From positions 48,437 to 112,436 of the forward strand of contig CAZTWL010000010.1 of the NCBI GenBank assembly GCA_964617825.1: DNA of 64,000 nt. The letters run 5' to 3'. Below are positions 8,516 to 15,958 of the stretch, one piece after another. The notes beneath the pieces are model-generated. The model was given only the letters and a program-made list of their open reading frames with translations. It did no database searches and was not told where the DNA came from. Position 1 is the first letter of the stretch. The number at the start of each line of letters is the position of its first letter. The DNA is from VSJD01 sp964617825. Lineage in GTDB: Bacteria > Verrucomicrobiota > Kiritimatiellia > JAAZAB01. A program made the position numbers and the translations under genes.

Positions 8516-9238
8516 TCAACGGAACACGCAGGAATGCAAGAGCGCCTGTAAATCCTTGGCATGCACATCCTTCAGGTCCTCTACCACCTGATCGGCGCCG
8601 CCGAAATCTTGGTAGGCGGTGAATTCGTCGTACGCCACGGCACAGCGCAGGCCGGCTTCGATCGCCGAACTGCAGGCCACGGAGTTTTCAACCACGGCCA
8701 CACAACGCCGCGCCGGAACGCCAATGGCCTTGCAGACCATCAACCAGCAATCCGGGGTTGGCACAATCACGGCCGCTTTCTGCACGACGCGCAGGCAAAC
8801 CCTTTCCTGAAGCCCAAGATGAATGAGCAAGGCTTGGGCCTTTTCGTCAGGCAGGAACGACAAAGCCCCGATTTTCATATTAAGCTTGGCCGCATCGGCC
8901 AAAAGGTCATTTAGCGTGGCATTCAATTTAACCGCCGGACGCGTAATTTCACGGAAAAACACTTCGCGAATCTCGCCGGCCAGCTTATCCGCCGCCAGGG
9001 ACTTCTTGTCCGCCATGGCAAGCAGCCGCTCCAGCCCCTGTTCCAGCGGAGTCGCCAGCCCAAATCGCGACCATAGCACGGGGGTCAGGTCAATTTCTTT
9101 GTTTTTAAGGACTTTCTGGCAGGCCTCAAACAGGAGGCGCTGGCCGGGCATGGCCAATTTTTCAAGTTCGAATACCAGCCCGGTGGCTAAAGGTGGCATC
9201 ACGGTTTTTTTCCGGGTTTCATCGGTTTGCGTACCCAT
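8516..9238 (-). CDS. HAD-superfamily-like protein without the catalytic aspartates
   Basis: The 240-residue protein has the overall plan of a beta-phosphoglucomutase-type HAD phosphatase: N-terminal strand, helical cap (residues about 30-115), and a C-terminal core with the PTPDCWLMVCKAIG segment. The catalytic DxDxT motif is replaced by VFELEKLA, so both Asp residues are Glu. The motif IV acids normally written EDS appear as VENSVACSSAIEAG. The motif II Ser (GALSF) remains. Phosphatase activity is therefore doubtful, and a binding or regulatory role is possible. A GGAG box 10 nt before the ATG at 9238 supports this start over a GTG at 9247. It lies 18 nt upstream of thiC, but a thiamine-linked role is only suggested by position. 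Confidence 0.75.
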   Translation of the reverse strand: MGTQTDETRKKTVMPPLATGLVFELEKLAMPGQRLLFEACQKVLKNKEIDLTPVLWSRFGLATPLEQGLERLLAMADKKSLAADKLAGEIREVFFREITRPAVKLNATLNDLLADAAKLNMKIGALSFLPDEKAQALLIHLGLQERVCLRVVQKAAVIVPTPDCWLMVCKAIGVPARRCVAVVENSVACSSAIEAGLRCAVAYDEFTAYQDFGGADQVVEDLKDVHAKDLQALLHSCVFR

Positions 9239-9554
9239 AATAGTCACACTCCATTCTACGGGCCATAGGTTAATTATATATGTTTGATTGTCGATTGCCG
9301 CTTTCCGATCGAAAAATCGGCAAACAGCCCCACCCGCCTATATCGCCGGACGAAGTCCTGCGGACGGATAGCACCAAAGAAGGATCGACACCCAAAACCG
9401 GCAATATATGACGGTCTGGCACTATATGGTGTCAAACGAACCCCGTCAAGCATTTTGAATTTCAGAGAAACATCTTGACTTTGCGAGCATGAGTTGATAT
9501 TTTGCACTTTTATGTGTTGGGGGCATGGAACGCGTTGACAGAACAGGATCCGCC
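9239..9554. other. Divergent intergenic region between the HAD-like gene and nusA
   Basis: This 316-bp stretch holds the nusA promoter described separately. It begins with words of the dispersed repeat type (GATTGTCGATTGCCGC at about 9283-9300) and AT-rich sequence (9270-9285). I see no convincing gene. rimP, which usually precedes nusA, is not here. Confidence 0.5.
9475..9503 (+). promoter_or_regulatory. Sigma-70-type promoter for the nusA operon
   Basis: TTGACT at 9475-9480 is followed by a 17-nt spacer and TATTTT at 9498-9503. Transcription would begin near 9510, giving a leader of about 45 nt before the nusA ATG at 9555. This is read by eye. Confidence 0.5.
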
Positions 9555-10832
9555 ATGAGTAGCAACGAACTTTTGGCCGTTATCGAAAATATGGAAAAAG
9601 AGCGTGGCATTGACCGCGACTATCTAATCCAGATGGTCGAGGCAGCGCTCATCTCGGCCTCGAAAAAGGGCGTGGGCCCGGCGCGCGATTTGCGGGTGGT
9701 TATCGATCGCAAAACCTTGAGCATCAATGCGTATAACAAGGTTGAGGTCGTCGAACACGTTCACTCCAAGAATACCCAAATCACGCTTGAGGATGCCCGC
9801 CGCATCAAGCCGGACGCCAAGTTGGGCGACTGGGTGGAAGCGGAAATAACCGCCAAGGAATTCGGCCGGATTGCGGCCCAAACCGCCAAACAGGCTATTA
9901 TCCAACGCATCCGCCAGGCTGAAAAGGAAATTGTCGTCAAGGAATACAAGGATCGCTTGGGCGACATCGTCAGCGGCTCGATTGTGCGCTTGGAGCGAGG
10001 TGATGTGATCATCGATTTAGGACGGGTGGAAGCGATCATGCCGCTGCGGGAAAGGGTTCCCACGGAAGAATATCAGATTGGCGATCGCTTGCGCGCCTTT
10101 GTCCTCAGCGTCCAGGACCATGTCAGCGGGCACCATATTGTGCTGTCCCGCAGTCATCCGGATTTTGTCAAGCGCCTGTTTGCCCTCGAAATTTCCGAAA
10201 TCGCCGACAACACCGTGGAAATCAAGGGCATTGCCCGCGAAGCGGGATACCGCACAAAGATTGCCGTCTTCAGCCACGACGAAAAAGTTGACCCGGTCGG
10301 CGCCTGTGTCGGCATGAAAGGCATGCGCGTCAAGAATATCGTCCGCGAATTACTCGGCGAAAAGATCGATATTGTGCGCTGGAGTCCTGACATCAAGACT
10401 TATGCAACCAACGCGCTCAACCCGGCCAAACTGAACAAAGTGATCGTGGACGCGCCCAATGCCAAAATTACCGTGATTGTCGATGCCGATCAGTTGTCGC
10501 TGGCCATCGGCAAACGAGGCCAGAACGCAAGGCTGACATCCAAGCTGCTGGGCTGGAAAGTCGACATTCAGAAGGACAAAGACGATGTCAGCTTTGAAGA
10601 GAAAGTGGCCATGGCCATTGAAAAGCTTACGCATCTTAAGGGCGTGGAGCGGGGCATTGCGGAAAAACTGGTGCATGCCGGTTTTCTGACCCTGGAAGGC
10701 ATTATCGAAGCCGATGTCGGCGACTTGGTCGAGACCACCGGATTAGACGAAACGACGGTATGCGCAATCAAAGAGGCGGCGGCCGCCGCCGTTGCGCAAC
10801 CTACTGAACCGCAACCCAATACTGGCGAATAA
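9555..10832 (+). CDS. nusA: Transcription termination/antitermination factor NusA
   Basis: The 425-residue protein has the standard NusA order. An RNA-polymerase-binding N-domain (residues about 1-125) is followed by an S1 domain (SGSIVRLERGDVIIDLGRVE), two KH domains (GACVGMKGMRVKNIVREL and QLSLAIGKRGQNARLTSKLL), and one helix-hairpin-helix-rich C-terminal segment (GIAEKLVHAGFLTLEGIIE). It binds RNA polymerase and nascent RNA to modulate pausing, termination and antitermination. The ATG at 9555 (MSSNELL) is chosen because family members start this way and AGGA lies 6-7 nt upstream; an ATG at 9525 adds ten residues. It is first in the conserved operon nusA-infB-rbfA-truB-ribF. Confidence 0.96.
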   Translation: MSSNELLAVIENMEKERGIDRDYLIQMVEAALISASKKGVGPARDLRVVIDRKTLSINAYNKVEVVEHVHSKNTQITLEDARRIKPDAKLGDWVEAEITAKEFGRIAAQTAKQAIIQRIRQAEKEIVVKEYKDRLGDIVSGSIVRLERGDVIIDLGRVEAIMPLRERVPTEEYQIGDRLRAFVLSVQDHVSGHHIVLSRSHPDFVKRLFALEISEIADNTVEIKGIAREAGYRTKIAVFSHDEKVDPVGACVGMKGMRVKNIVRELLGEKIDIVRWSPDIKTYATNALNPAKLNKVIVDAPNAKITVIVDADQLSLAIGKRGQNARLTSKLLGWKVDIQKDKDDVSFEEKVAMAIEKLTHLKGVERGIAEKLVHAGFLTLEGIIEADVGDLVETTGLDETTVCAIKEAAAAAVAQPTEPQPNTGE

Positions 10833-10838
10833 GACCCC

Positions 10839-12992
10839 ATGCGCGTTTACGATTTGGCCCACGAATTGAATATTCCCAACAAGGAGCTGATCGCCAAACT
10901 GGCTTCAGCCGGCATCACAGTCAAGAGTCCTTCCAGTTCAATAACCGATGAAGCAGCGCAACTGCTCCGGAGCCACTTTTCAAAAGCAACTGCAGCCGCG
11001 GTGGCACAGCCTGCGGCGGCGCCACAGCATCCGGCGGCAGCACCGGCCAAAACACCCGAGAAACCGGCGGTTAAGCCGGCGATTAAGTCCGCGGAAGCAC
11101 CCGTTCCCAAGCCACACCCTCCGGTGGCGGCCAAGCCGGCGCCCAAACATATTCCCAAGCCGCCTGAAAAGCCGGCGGTCAAGCCGCCGGAGCCGATTCC
11201 GGTGCCCACTCCGTCCAAGAGCAAGGTGATCACCGTGCGCGGGGCAATTATCGTCCGGGAACTTGCGGAACAAATGGGCCTCAAGCCTAATCAGCTGATT
11301 ATCGAGCTGATGGCCATGAATGTCCTGGCTTCCATTAACGAACGCATTGATTTAAAAGTGGCGCAGCAGATCGCCGAAAAACACGGCGCGATCTTGGAAC
11401 ACGAGAAAAAGCCGGTGGACCAGAAGCCGCAGGCCAGCAAAGCGGAAGACACCCCCGAGGAAGCGGACCGTCCTGAAGATTTGGAACCTCGCCCGCCGGT
11501 GGTTACCTTTCTCGGTCACATCGATCACGGTAAAACCTCCCTGCTGGATCGCATCCGCAATGCCGCCGTGGCCAAAAGCGAGGCGGGCGGCATTACCCAG
11601 CACGTGGGCGCCTATACCATCGAATATCAGAACAAGAAAATCACTTTTTTAGACACCCCCGGTCATGCTGCCTTTACCGGCATGCGCGCGCGCGGCGCCA
11701 ACCTGACGGATATCGCCATCATCGTCATTGCCGCAGATGACGGCATCATGCCCCAGACCGAGGAAGCCATCAAGCACGCGCAGGCCGCCAAGACCACCAT
11801 CATTGTGGCCATCAACAAAATGGATTTACCCGCGGCCAACCCCGACCAGGTCAAGCGCCAGCTGCAAAGCATCGGACTATCTCCAGAAGACTGGGGCGGA
11901 ACCACCATTTGCGTCCCGGTCAGTGCCGCAACCGGCAAGGGCATCGCCCATCTCCTGGAAATGATTCTATTGCAGGCGGAAATTATGGAGCTCAAGGCCA
12001 ACCCCAAGGGGCGCGCGCACGGTTACGTCATTGAAGCGCAGTTGGAGCCGGGCATGGGACCCACCGCCAACTTGATGGTCACGCGCGGCACCCTGCACGT
12101 CGGCGACATCATTATGGCCGGACCTTACTGGGGACGCGTCAAGGCGTTGATCAACGATCACGGAATCAAGCTGCGGACGGCCTCGCCATCCATGCCGGTC
12201 AAATGCATGGGCCTTTCGGGCGTGCCACAGGCCGGCGAGGTCTTCCAAGTGTTTACCAGCGATCGCGTCGCGCGCGATTTGGCCAAACATCGTACCGATG
12301 AGATGCTGGCTGCGCGCATGATTGTGCCCAAAAAAGCTTCGCTGGACACCATGGCGGAACAAATGCAGCAGAACCAGCGCCTGGAACTTAAGCTGATTTT
12401 AAAATGCGATACACAAGGCTCCCTTGAAGCCATTCGAAAGGTGCTGGGGGAAATTAAGAGCGAAAAAATATCCATTTCCATCGTCATGGACGGCGTGGGC
12501 AACATCAACGAAAACGATGTCCTGCTGGCCAGCGCCTCGGATGCAATCATTATCGGATTCAACGTCAGCAAGGAAGAAAAGGTCTCCCGGGCACAGAAGG
12601 CCGAAGGAATCGAAATCCGGCTCTACAGCATCATTTATCAGATTGCTGACGAAATCAGGGAAGCCATGAGCGGAATGCTGGCGCCCGAGTTACGCGACAA
12701 ATTAATCGGCCGGGCGGAAGTCCGCCAGGTATTTCCCATATCCAAGACCGGCAATGTAGCCGGCTGCCTGATGGTTTATGGCCGAGTCAACACCCGTTGC
12801 AAAGCCCGCGTCAAACGCGCCGGCGAGTTGCTCTACGAAGGGTCAATCCTGACCTTGAAACGTTTTCAGGATGAAGTCCATGAAGTGCGCGAGGGTCAGG
12901 AATGCGGCATCCGCCTCAAAAATTATGCGGACGTGGCGCCGGCTGACACCCTGGAATTTTATGAGGTCGAAAAAATCCCGCAGAAGTTATAA
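10839..12992 (+). CDS. infB: Translation initiation factor IF-2
   Basis: The 717-residue protein starts with an IF2_N motif (MRVYDLAHELNIPNKELIA) and an Ala/Pro/Lys-rich linker (about 50-125), then a second IF2_N-like domain and the GTPase core. GTP-binding motifs are visible: G1 GHIDHGKTSLLD, G2 GGITQHVGAY, G3 DTPGHAAF, G4 NKMD and G5 SAATGKG. The C-terminal domains that bind initiator fMet-tRNA follow to the end. IF-2 with GTP places initiator tRNA on the small subunit and promotes subunit joining. G1 has Ile where most have Val (GHVDHGKT). It begins 6 nt after the nusA stop. The repetitive linker is normal for this factor. Confidence 0.97.
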   Translation: MRVYDLAHELNIPNKELIAKLASAGITVKSPSSSITDEAAQLLRSHFSKATAAAVAQPAAAPQHPAAAPAKTPEKPAVKPAIKSAEAPVPKPHPPVAAKPAPKHIPKPPEKPAVKPPEPIPVPTPSKSKVITVRGAIIVRELAEQMGLKPNQLIIELMAMNVLASINERIDLKVAQQIAEKHGAILEHEKKPVDQKPQASKAEDTPEEADRPEDLEPRPPVVTFLGHIDHGKTSLLDRIRNAAVAKSEAGGITQHVGAYTIEYQNKKITFLDTPGHAAFTGMRARGANLTDIAIIVIAADDGIMPQTEEAIKHAQAAKTTIIVAINKMDLPAANPDQVKRQLQSIGLSPEDWGGTTICVPVSAATGKGIAHLLEMILLQAEIMELKANPKGRAHGYVIEAQLEPGMGPTANLMVTRGTLHVGDIIMAGPYWGRVKALINDHGIKLRTASPSMPVKCMGLSGVPQAGEVFQVFTSDRVARDLAKHRTDEMLAARMIVPKKASLDTMAEQMQQNQRLELKLILKCDTQGSLEAIRKVLGEIKSEKISISIVMDGVGNINENDVLLASASDAIIIGFNVSKEEKVSRAQKAEGIEIRLYSIIYQIADEIREAMSGMLAPELRDKLIGRAEVRQVFPISKTGNVAGCLMVYGRVNTRCKARVKRAGELLYEGSILTLKRFQDEVHEVREGQECGIRLKNYADVAPADTLEFYEVEKIPQKL

Positions 12993-13136
12993 ACTCCGTT
13001 TCCGGCTCTGTGTCCCCCGTTCGGCCTTATCTGCGAGCGGTTGTTAATCTCTTGACCCGGCATTGCTGACAATTGTGTGCGGGGGGCGATTCCCAACGAA
13101 TTACAAGGAACGAAGAATAATTAACGGTTGATCCCC

Positions 13137-13523
13137 ATGAGCGTCGATCGAATAACCCGTGTCAACGAACTGCTCAAGCGTGAAATCGGCGACCTGCTGT
13201 TCCGCGTCATGCATGCCGACGCCTTCGATCTGGCCTCCGTGACAATCACGCGGGTGCATACCAGCAAGGACCTGCGGGAGGCGCGCGTCTATGTCTCGAT
13301 CCTAGGCCATGAGGCGGAACGTTCGCGTATGCTGGCGCTCCTGATGCACCGACGCAGCGAGATCCAGCACCGCATCAACAAGGACATCACGCTCAAGTAC
13401 ACCCCGCGCCTGACATTCGAACTGGATACTTCGGTGGAAGAAGGGGACCACGTTCTGGCCGTGCTCGCCAAACTGGAAGCGGACAGCCCGACGCCGCCGG
13501 AGACATCGGCGCCAACCGAATAA
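13137..13523 (+). CDS. rbfA: Ribosome-binding factor A
   Basis: The 128-residue protein has the KH-like RbfA fold. The first helix is RITRVNELLKREIGDLLF, the strand region is ASVTITRVHTSKDLREARVYVSILG, and the conserved third part is RRSEIQHRINKDITLKYTPRLTFELD. RbfA binds 16S rRNA helix 1 regions and assists late maturation of the small subunit, including cold adaptation. The ATG at 13137 is preferred over the in-frame TTG at 13128. The roughly 145-bp gap after infB is larger than elsewhere in the operon and could carry a weak internal promoter (TTGACC near 13053), but no good -10 is visible. The C-terminal tail is Pro- and Thr-rich. Confidence 0.93.
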   Translation: MSVDRITRVNELLKREIGDLLFRVMHADAFDLASVTITRVHTSKDLREARVYVSILGHEAERSRMLALLMHRRSEIQHRINKDITLKYTPRLTFELDTSVEEGDHVLAVLAKLEADSPTPPETSAPTE

Positions 13524-13545
13524 TATTAACGAAGATTGCCAAACC

Positions 13546-14304
13546 ATGACATATACCCCTTCCCATGCCAGCGGTTTTTTTGGTCTGGCGCAGGCCGACG
13601 GCCTGTTGCTGGTGGATAAACCCGCAAGGATGACATCGCATGACGTGGTTGACCAGATTCGCCGGCAGTTCCACTTCGAAAAAGTCGGCCATGCCGGCAC
13701 GTTGGATCCCCAGGCCACCGGCCTCCTGATCCTGATGATCGGGCGCGCCACCAAACTGGCCAATGCGCTGTTGGCCGGCGACAAAACCTACGAAGGCACC
13801 TTGCATCTGGGAGTCGCCACCGACACGCAGGACGCCGACGGCCAGGTCGTCAGCCAGGCCGATTACCGTCATATCACCCGCGAGCAACTGGAAGCGGAGA
13901 TCCGGAAAATGACGGGGGATTTTATGCAAACGCCCCCCATGGTTTCCGCCGCCAAGAAAAATGGGGTGCCGCTCTACAAGCTGGCGCGCCAGGGCAAAAC
14001 CGTGGAGCGGGAGCCCAAACTGGTGCATGTTTACGAATTCGTCCTGCGCGATTTCACGCCGCCGCGCGCCTCATTTTATCTGCGCTGTTCCAAAGGTTTT
14101 TATGTGCGCACCCTGTGCGCCGATCTGGGCGCAATTCTGGGCTGCGGCGCGCACCTGGAACAGTTGCGCCGCACCCAGATCGGCGAATTTGACCTGACCC
14201 AGGCTTCGCGCCTGGAGGATCTTTTGCGCCTGGACCGGAACCAGCTACTGGAGAAGATTTTCCCGCTGACCCGCGTCAACCTGCCCTCGGCACGCACTCC
14301 ATGA
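13546..14304 (+). CDS. truB: tRNA pseudouridine(55) synthase
   Basis: The 252-residue product is TruB, which converts U55 of tRNA to pseudouridine. The key motif GHAGTLDPQATGLLIL contains the catalytic Asp, and the preceding LLVDKPARMTSHDVV and the later SKGFYVRTLCADLG are family hallmarks. It is short for TruB (E. coli has 314 residues) because the C-terminal PUA-type part is reduced. It sits 22 nt after rbfA and overlaps ribF by 4 nt (ATGA), consistent with translational coupling. No sign of damage. Confidence 0.95.
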   Translation: MTYTPSHASGFFGLAQADGLLLVDKPARMTSHDVVDQIRRQFHFEKVGHAGTLDPQATGLLILMIGRATKLANALLAGDKTYEGTLHLGVATDTQDADGQVVSQADYRHITREQLEAEIRKMTGDFMQTPPMVSAAKKNGVPLYKLARQGKTVEREPKLVHVYEFVLRDFTPPRASFYLRCSKGFYVRTLCADLGAILGCGAHLEQLRRTQIGEFDLTQASRLEDLLRLDRNQLLEKIFPLTRVNLPSARTP

Positions 14305-15293
14305 AACTGGGCCATAAACTCGCATACCTTAGCGGACAACGGCGGCCCGTTTTCCTGGCCGCCGGTTTTTTTGACGGCGTTCACCGGGGTCATCAGGCCA
14401 TCATCCGTAAAATTATTGGCGCCGCGCGGCGCGCGCAAGGCACGGCCTGGGTCATGACCTTCGATACGCACCCCCTCAAAGTCCTCCATCCGACAATAGC
14501 CCCGAAGCTGCTGACATCGACACCGCATAAGCTTCGGCTGCTGAAAGCCATGGGCGTACAGGGATGCATCGTAATTCCATTTACCCGGGAATTGGCCCGG
14601 CGGCAACCGAAGGCGTTCGTCGCCATGCTGGCGCTGGCCGCCCCGGCATTGCGCCAGATTGTGATCGGCCGGAACTGGACATTCGGCCGGCAAGGATGCG
14701 GAACCCCGGCTACGCTGAAAGCCCTGGCACCGGTTTATGGCTTCAAAGTCGCGGTTATTCCTCCCGTACGCTGGCACGGCACGGTGGTTTCCAGCACACG
14801 GATCCGCGCCGCCGTATTGGCCGGACGCCTGACGGAAGCCGCCGGCATGCTGGGGCGCCCATTCAGCCTGTTGGGCACAGTCGTGCCTGGCCGCGGGATT
14901 GGCCGCACACTTGGCATTCCCACGGCCAATCTGAACCCGCATAACGAAGTGGCGCCTCCCAACGGCGTCTATATCGTTCGCGCCTCCTGGGATGGCGCCA
15001 CCTATCCGGGGATCGTCAATCTGGGCATTCGACCGACGCTCATACAGCGCCCGCCCGGCGCCGGCGGCGCGTTCCACCGCCCTGAGCGCGTATTGGAGCT
15101 GCATCTCCTCGACATGCACCGCAACCTGTATGGCAAAGACATCGAAGTCGCGTTTTTAAAGAAACTCCGTCGCGAGCGCGCATTCCCTTCCCTGGAGGCG
15201 CTCCAAGGCCAGATCCGGAAAGACATCGAACAAACCCGTAAATTTTTTGCGGCCGTCAGCAGGCTTAAAGGCAAAATGCTAGGTAAACGATAA
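14301..15293 (+). CDS. ribF: Bifunctional riboflavin kinase/FAD synthetase
   Basis: The 330-residue protein has an N-terminal nucleotidyltransferase domain with GFFDGVHRGHQAII (the HxGH-like motif) and a C-terminal riboflavin kinase domain with GRGIGRTLGIPTANLNPHN, NGVYIV and GIVNLGIRPT. It phosphorylates riboflavin to FMN and adenylylates FMN to FAD. The start at 14301 overlaps the truB stop by 4 nt. A hairpin GCCGG-AGGT-CCGGC at 15307-15320 follows shortly after the stop, but has no T tract, so it is not a clear intrinsic terminator. Confidence 0.95.
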   Translation: MKLGHKLAYLSGQRRPVFLAAGFFDGVHRGHQAIIRKIIGAARRAQGTAWVMTFDTHPLKVLHPTIAPKLLTSTPHKLRLLKAMGVQGCIVIPFTRELARRQPKAFVAMLALAAPALRQIVIGRNWTFGRQGCGTPATLKALAPVYGFKVAVIPPVRWHGTVVSSTRIRAAVLAGRLTEAAGMLGRPFSLLGTVVPGRGIGRTLGIPTANLNPHNEVAPPNGVYIVRASWDGATYPGIVNLGIRPTLIQRPPGAGGAFHRPERVLELHLLDMHRNLYGKDIEVAFLKKLRRERAFPSLEALQGQIRKDIEQTRKFFAAVSRLKGKMLGKR

Positions 15294-15404
15294 AAAAGGC
15301 CGACGCGCCGGAGGTCCGGCATCGAACTGAATGAAGGTATTTTATTCTGATTTTCAATTTCAGCGCATTCGCGAACGCGGACGATTTTTTATTTAATTAG
15401 CCTA

Positions 15405-15433
15405 TTTACAAATTCAGGATGAATGGGTATACT
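15405..15433 (+). promoter_or_regulatory. Promoter for rpsO (and pnp)
   Basis: TTTACA at 15405-15410, a spacer of 17 nt, and TATACT at 15428-15433 form a near-consensus sigma-70-type promoter. An AT-rich stretch (about 15384-15400) lies just upstream. The predicted start near 15440 gives an rpsO leader of about 28 nt. It would let rpsO and pnp be expressed independently of the upstream nusA operon. Confidence 0.72.
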
Positions 15434-15467
15434 TCGCGCGCAATAAACAAAGAACAACGGAAATGTC

Positions 15468-15731
15468 ATGGCATCATCAATCAAAGACAAAATCAAGAAA
15501 GAGTTTCAGCACCACGAAAAAGACAGTGGTTCGGCTGGTGTTCAGGTAGCCCTGTTGTCTCTGCGGATCGACAAGCTGACCGAGCATCTCAAGGCCAACA
15601 AAAAGGACCACAGTTCCCGCTATGGGCTGATAAAGATGGTCAGCGCGCGTCGTAAACTGCTGGACTACTTGGCACGCACCGACAAAGCCGGTTACCAATC
15701 CGTTATTGAGCGCCTGAAATTAAGGCGTTAA
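15468..15731 (+). CDS. rpsO: 30S ribosomal protein S15
   Basis: The 87-residue protein is ribosomal protein S15, a small all-helical protein that binds 16S rRNA helices 20-22. Typical segments are GSAGVQVALLSLRIDKLTEH, HHSSR-like KDHSSRYGLIKMVSARRKLL, and LDYLARTDKAGYQSVIERL. Length and order match the family. A GGAAA box lies 8 nt upstream of the ATG at 15468. It is followed by pnp after a 227-bp leader, the usual arrangement in many bacteria. Confidence 0.97.
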   Translation: MASSIKDKIKKEFQHHEKDSGSAGVQVALLSLRIDKLTEHLKANKKDHSSRYGLIKMVSARRKLLDYLARTDKAGYQSVIERLKLRR

Positions 15732-15751
15732 TATACTCCGGCTGCCAGGTT

Positions 15752-15775
15752 TACCGTTCACGGTTCACGGTTAAG
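15752..15775. repeat. Short-word repeat (GTTCACGGTTCACGGTT type)
   Basis: A short tract containing CCGTTCACGGTTCACGG lies between rpsO and pnp. The tandem TTCACGG words resemble the dispersed degenerate repeats elsewhere in the window. Confidence 0.35.
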
Positions 15776-15846
15776 CTTAAACCCCGCGAGGCCACATCCT
15801 TGACGGCTTACCTGCACAGCGTTGTGACGAAGCAGGGGAGCACCCC

Positions 15847-15899
15847 GGTTAGATTGGATGTCTTCAAGCTGCTCAATCCGTACAGATCGTTATCTAACC
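15847..15899 (+). promoter_or_regulatory. Hairpin in the pnp leader
   Basis: GGTTAGAT at 15847-15854 is an exact inverted repeat of ATCTAACC at 15892-15899, with 37 nt between and further local pairing (GGAT with ATCC). In E. coli a leader stem cut by RNase III mediates pnp autoregulation. This hairpin is in the analogous position, but the role is inferred. Confidence 0.4.
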
Positions 15900-15958
15900 T
15901 GAAACTGTGATCGTCGAATTGCGAACGCACGCAAGATAGCAAGACCCAAGGAAACACC

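Noticed and set aside
9239..9520. TPP riboswitch upstream of the HAD-like/thiC genes
   Set aside because: No characteristic CTGAGA or CTGATGAG words were found on the minus strand.
13053..13080. Promoter between infB and rbfA
   Set aside because: TTGACC is present, but no acceptable -10 lies at 16-18 nt.
15307..15320. Intrinsic terminator after ribF
   Set aside because: The GCCGG-AGGT-CCGGC stem is short and has no T tract.
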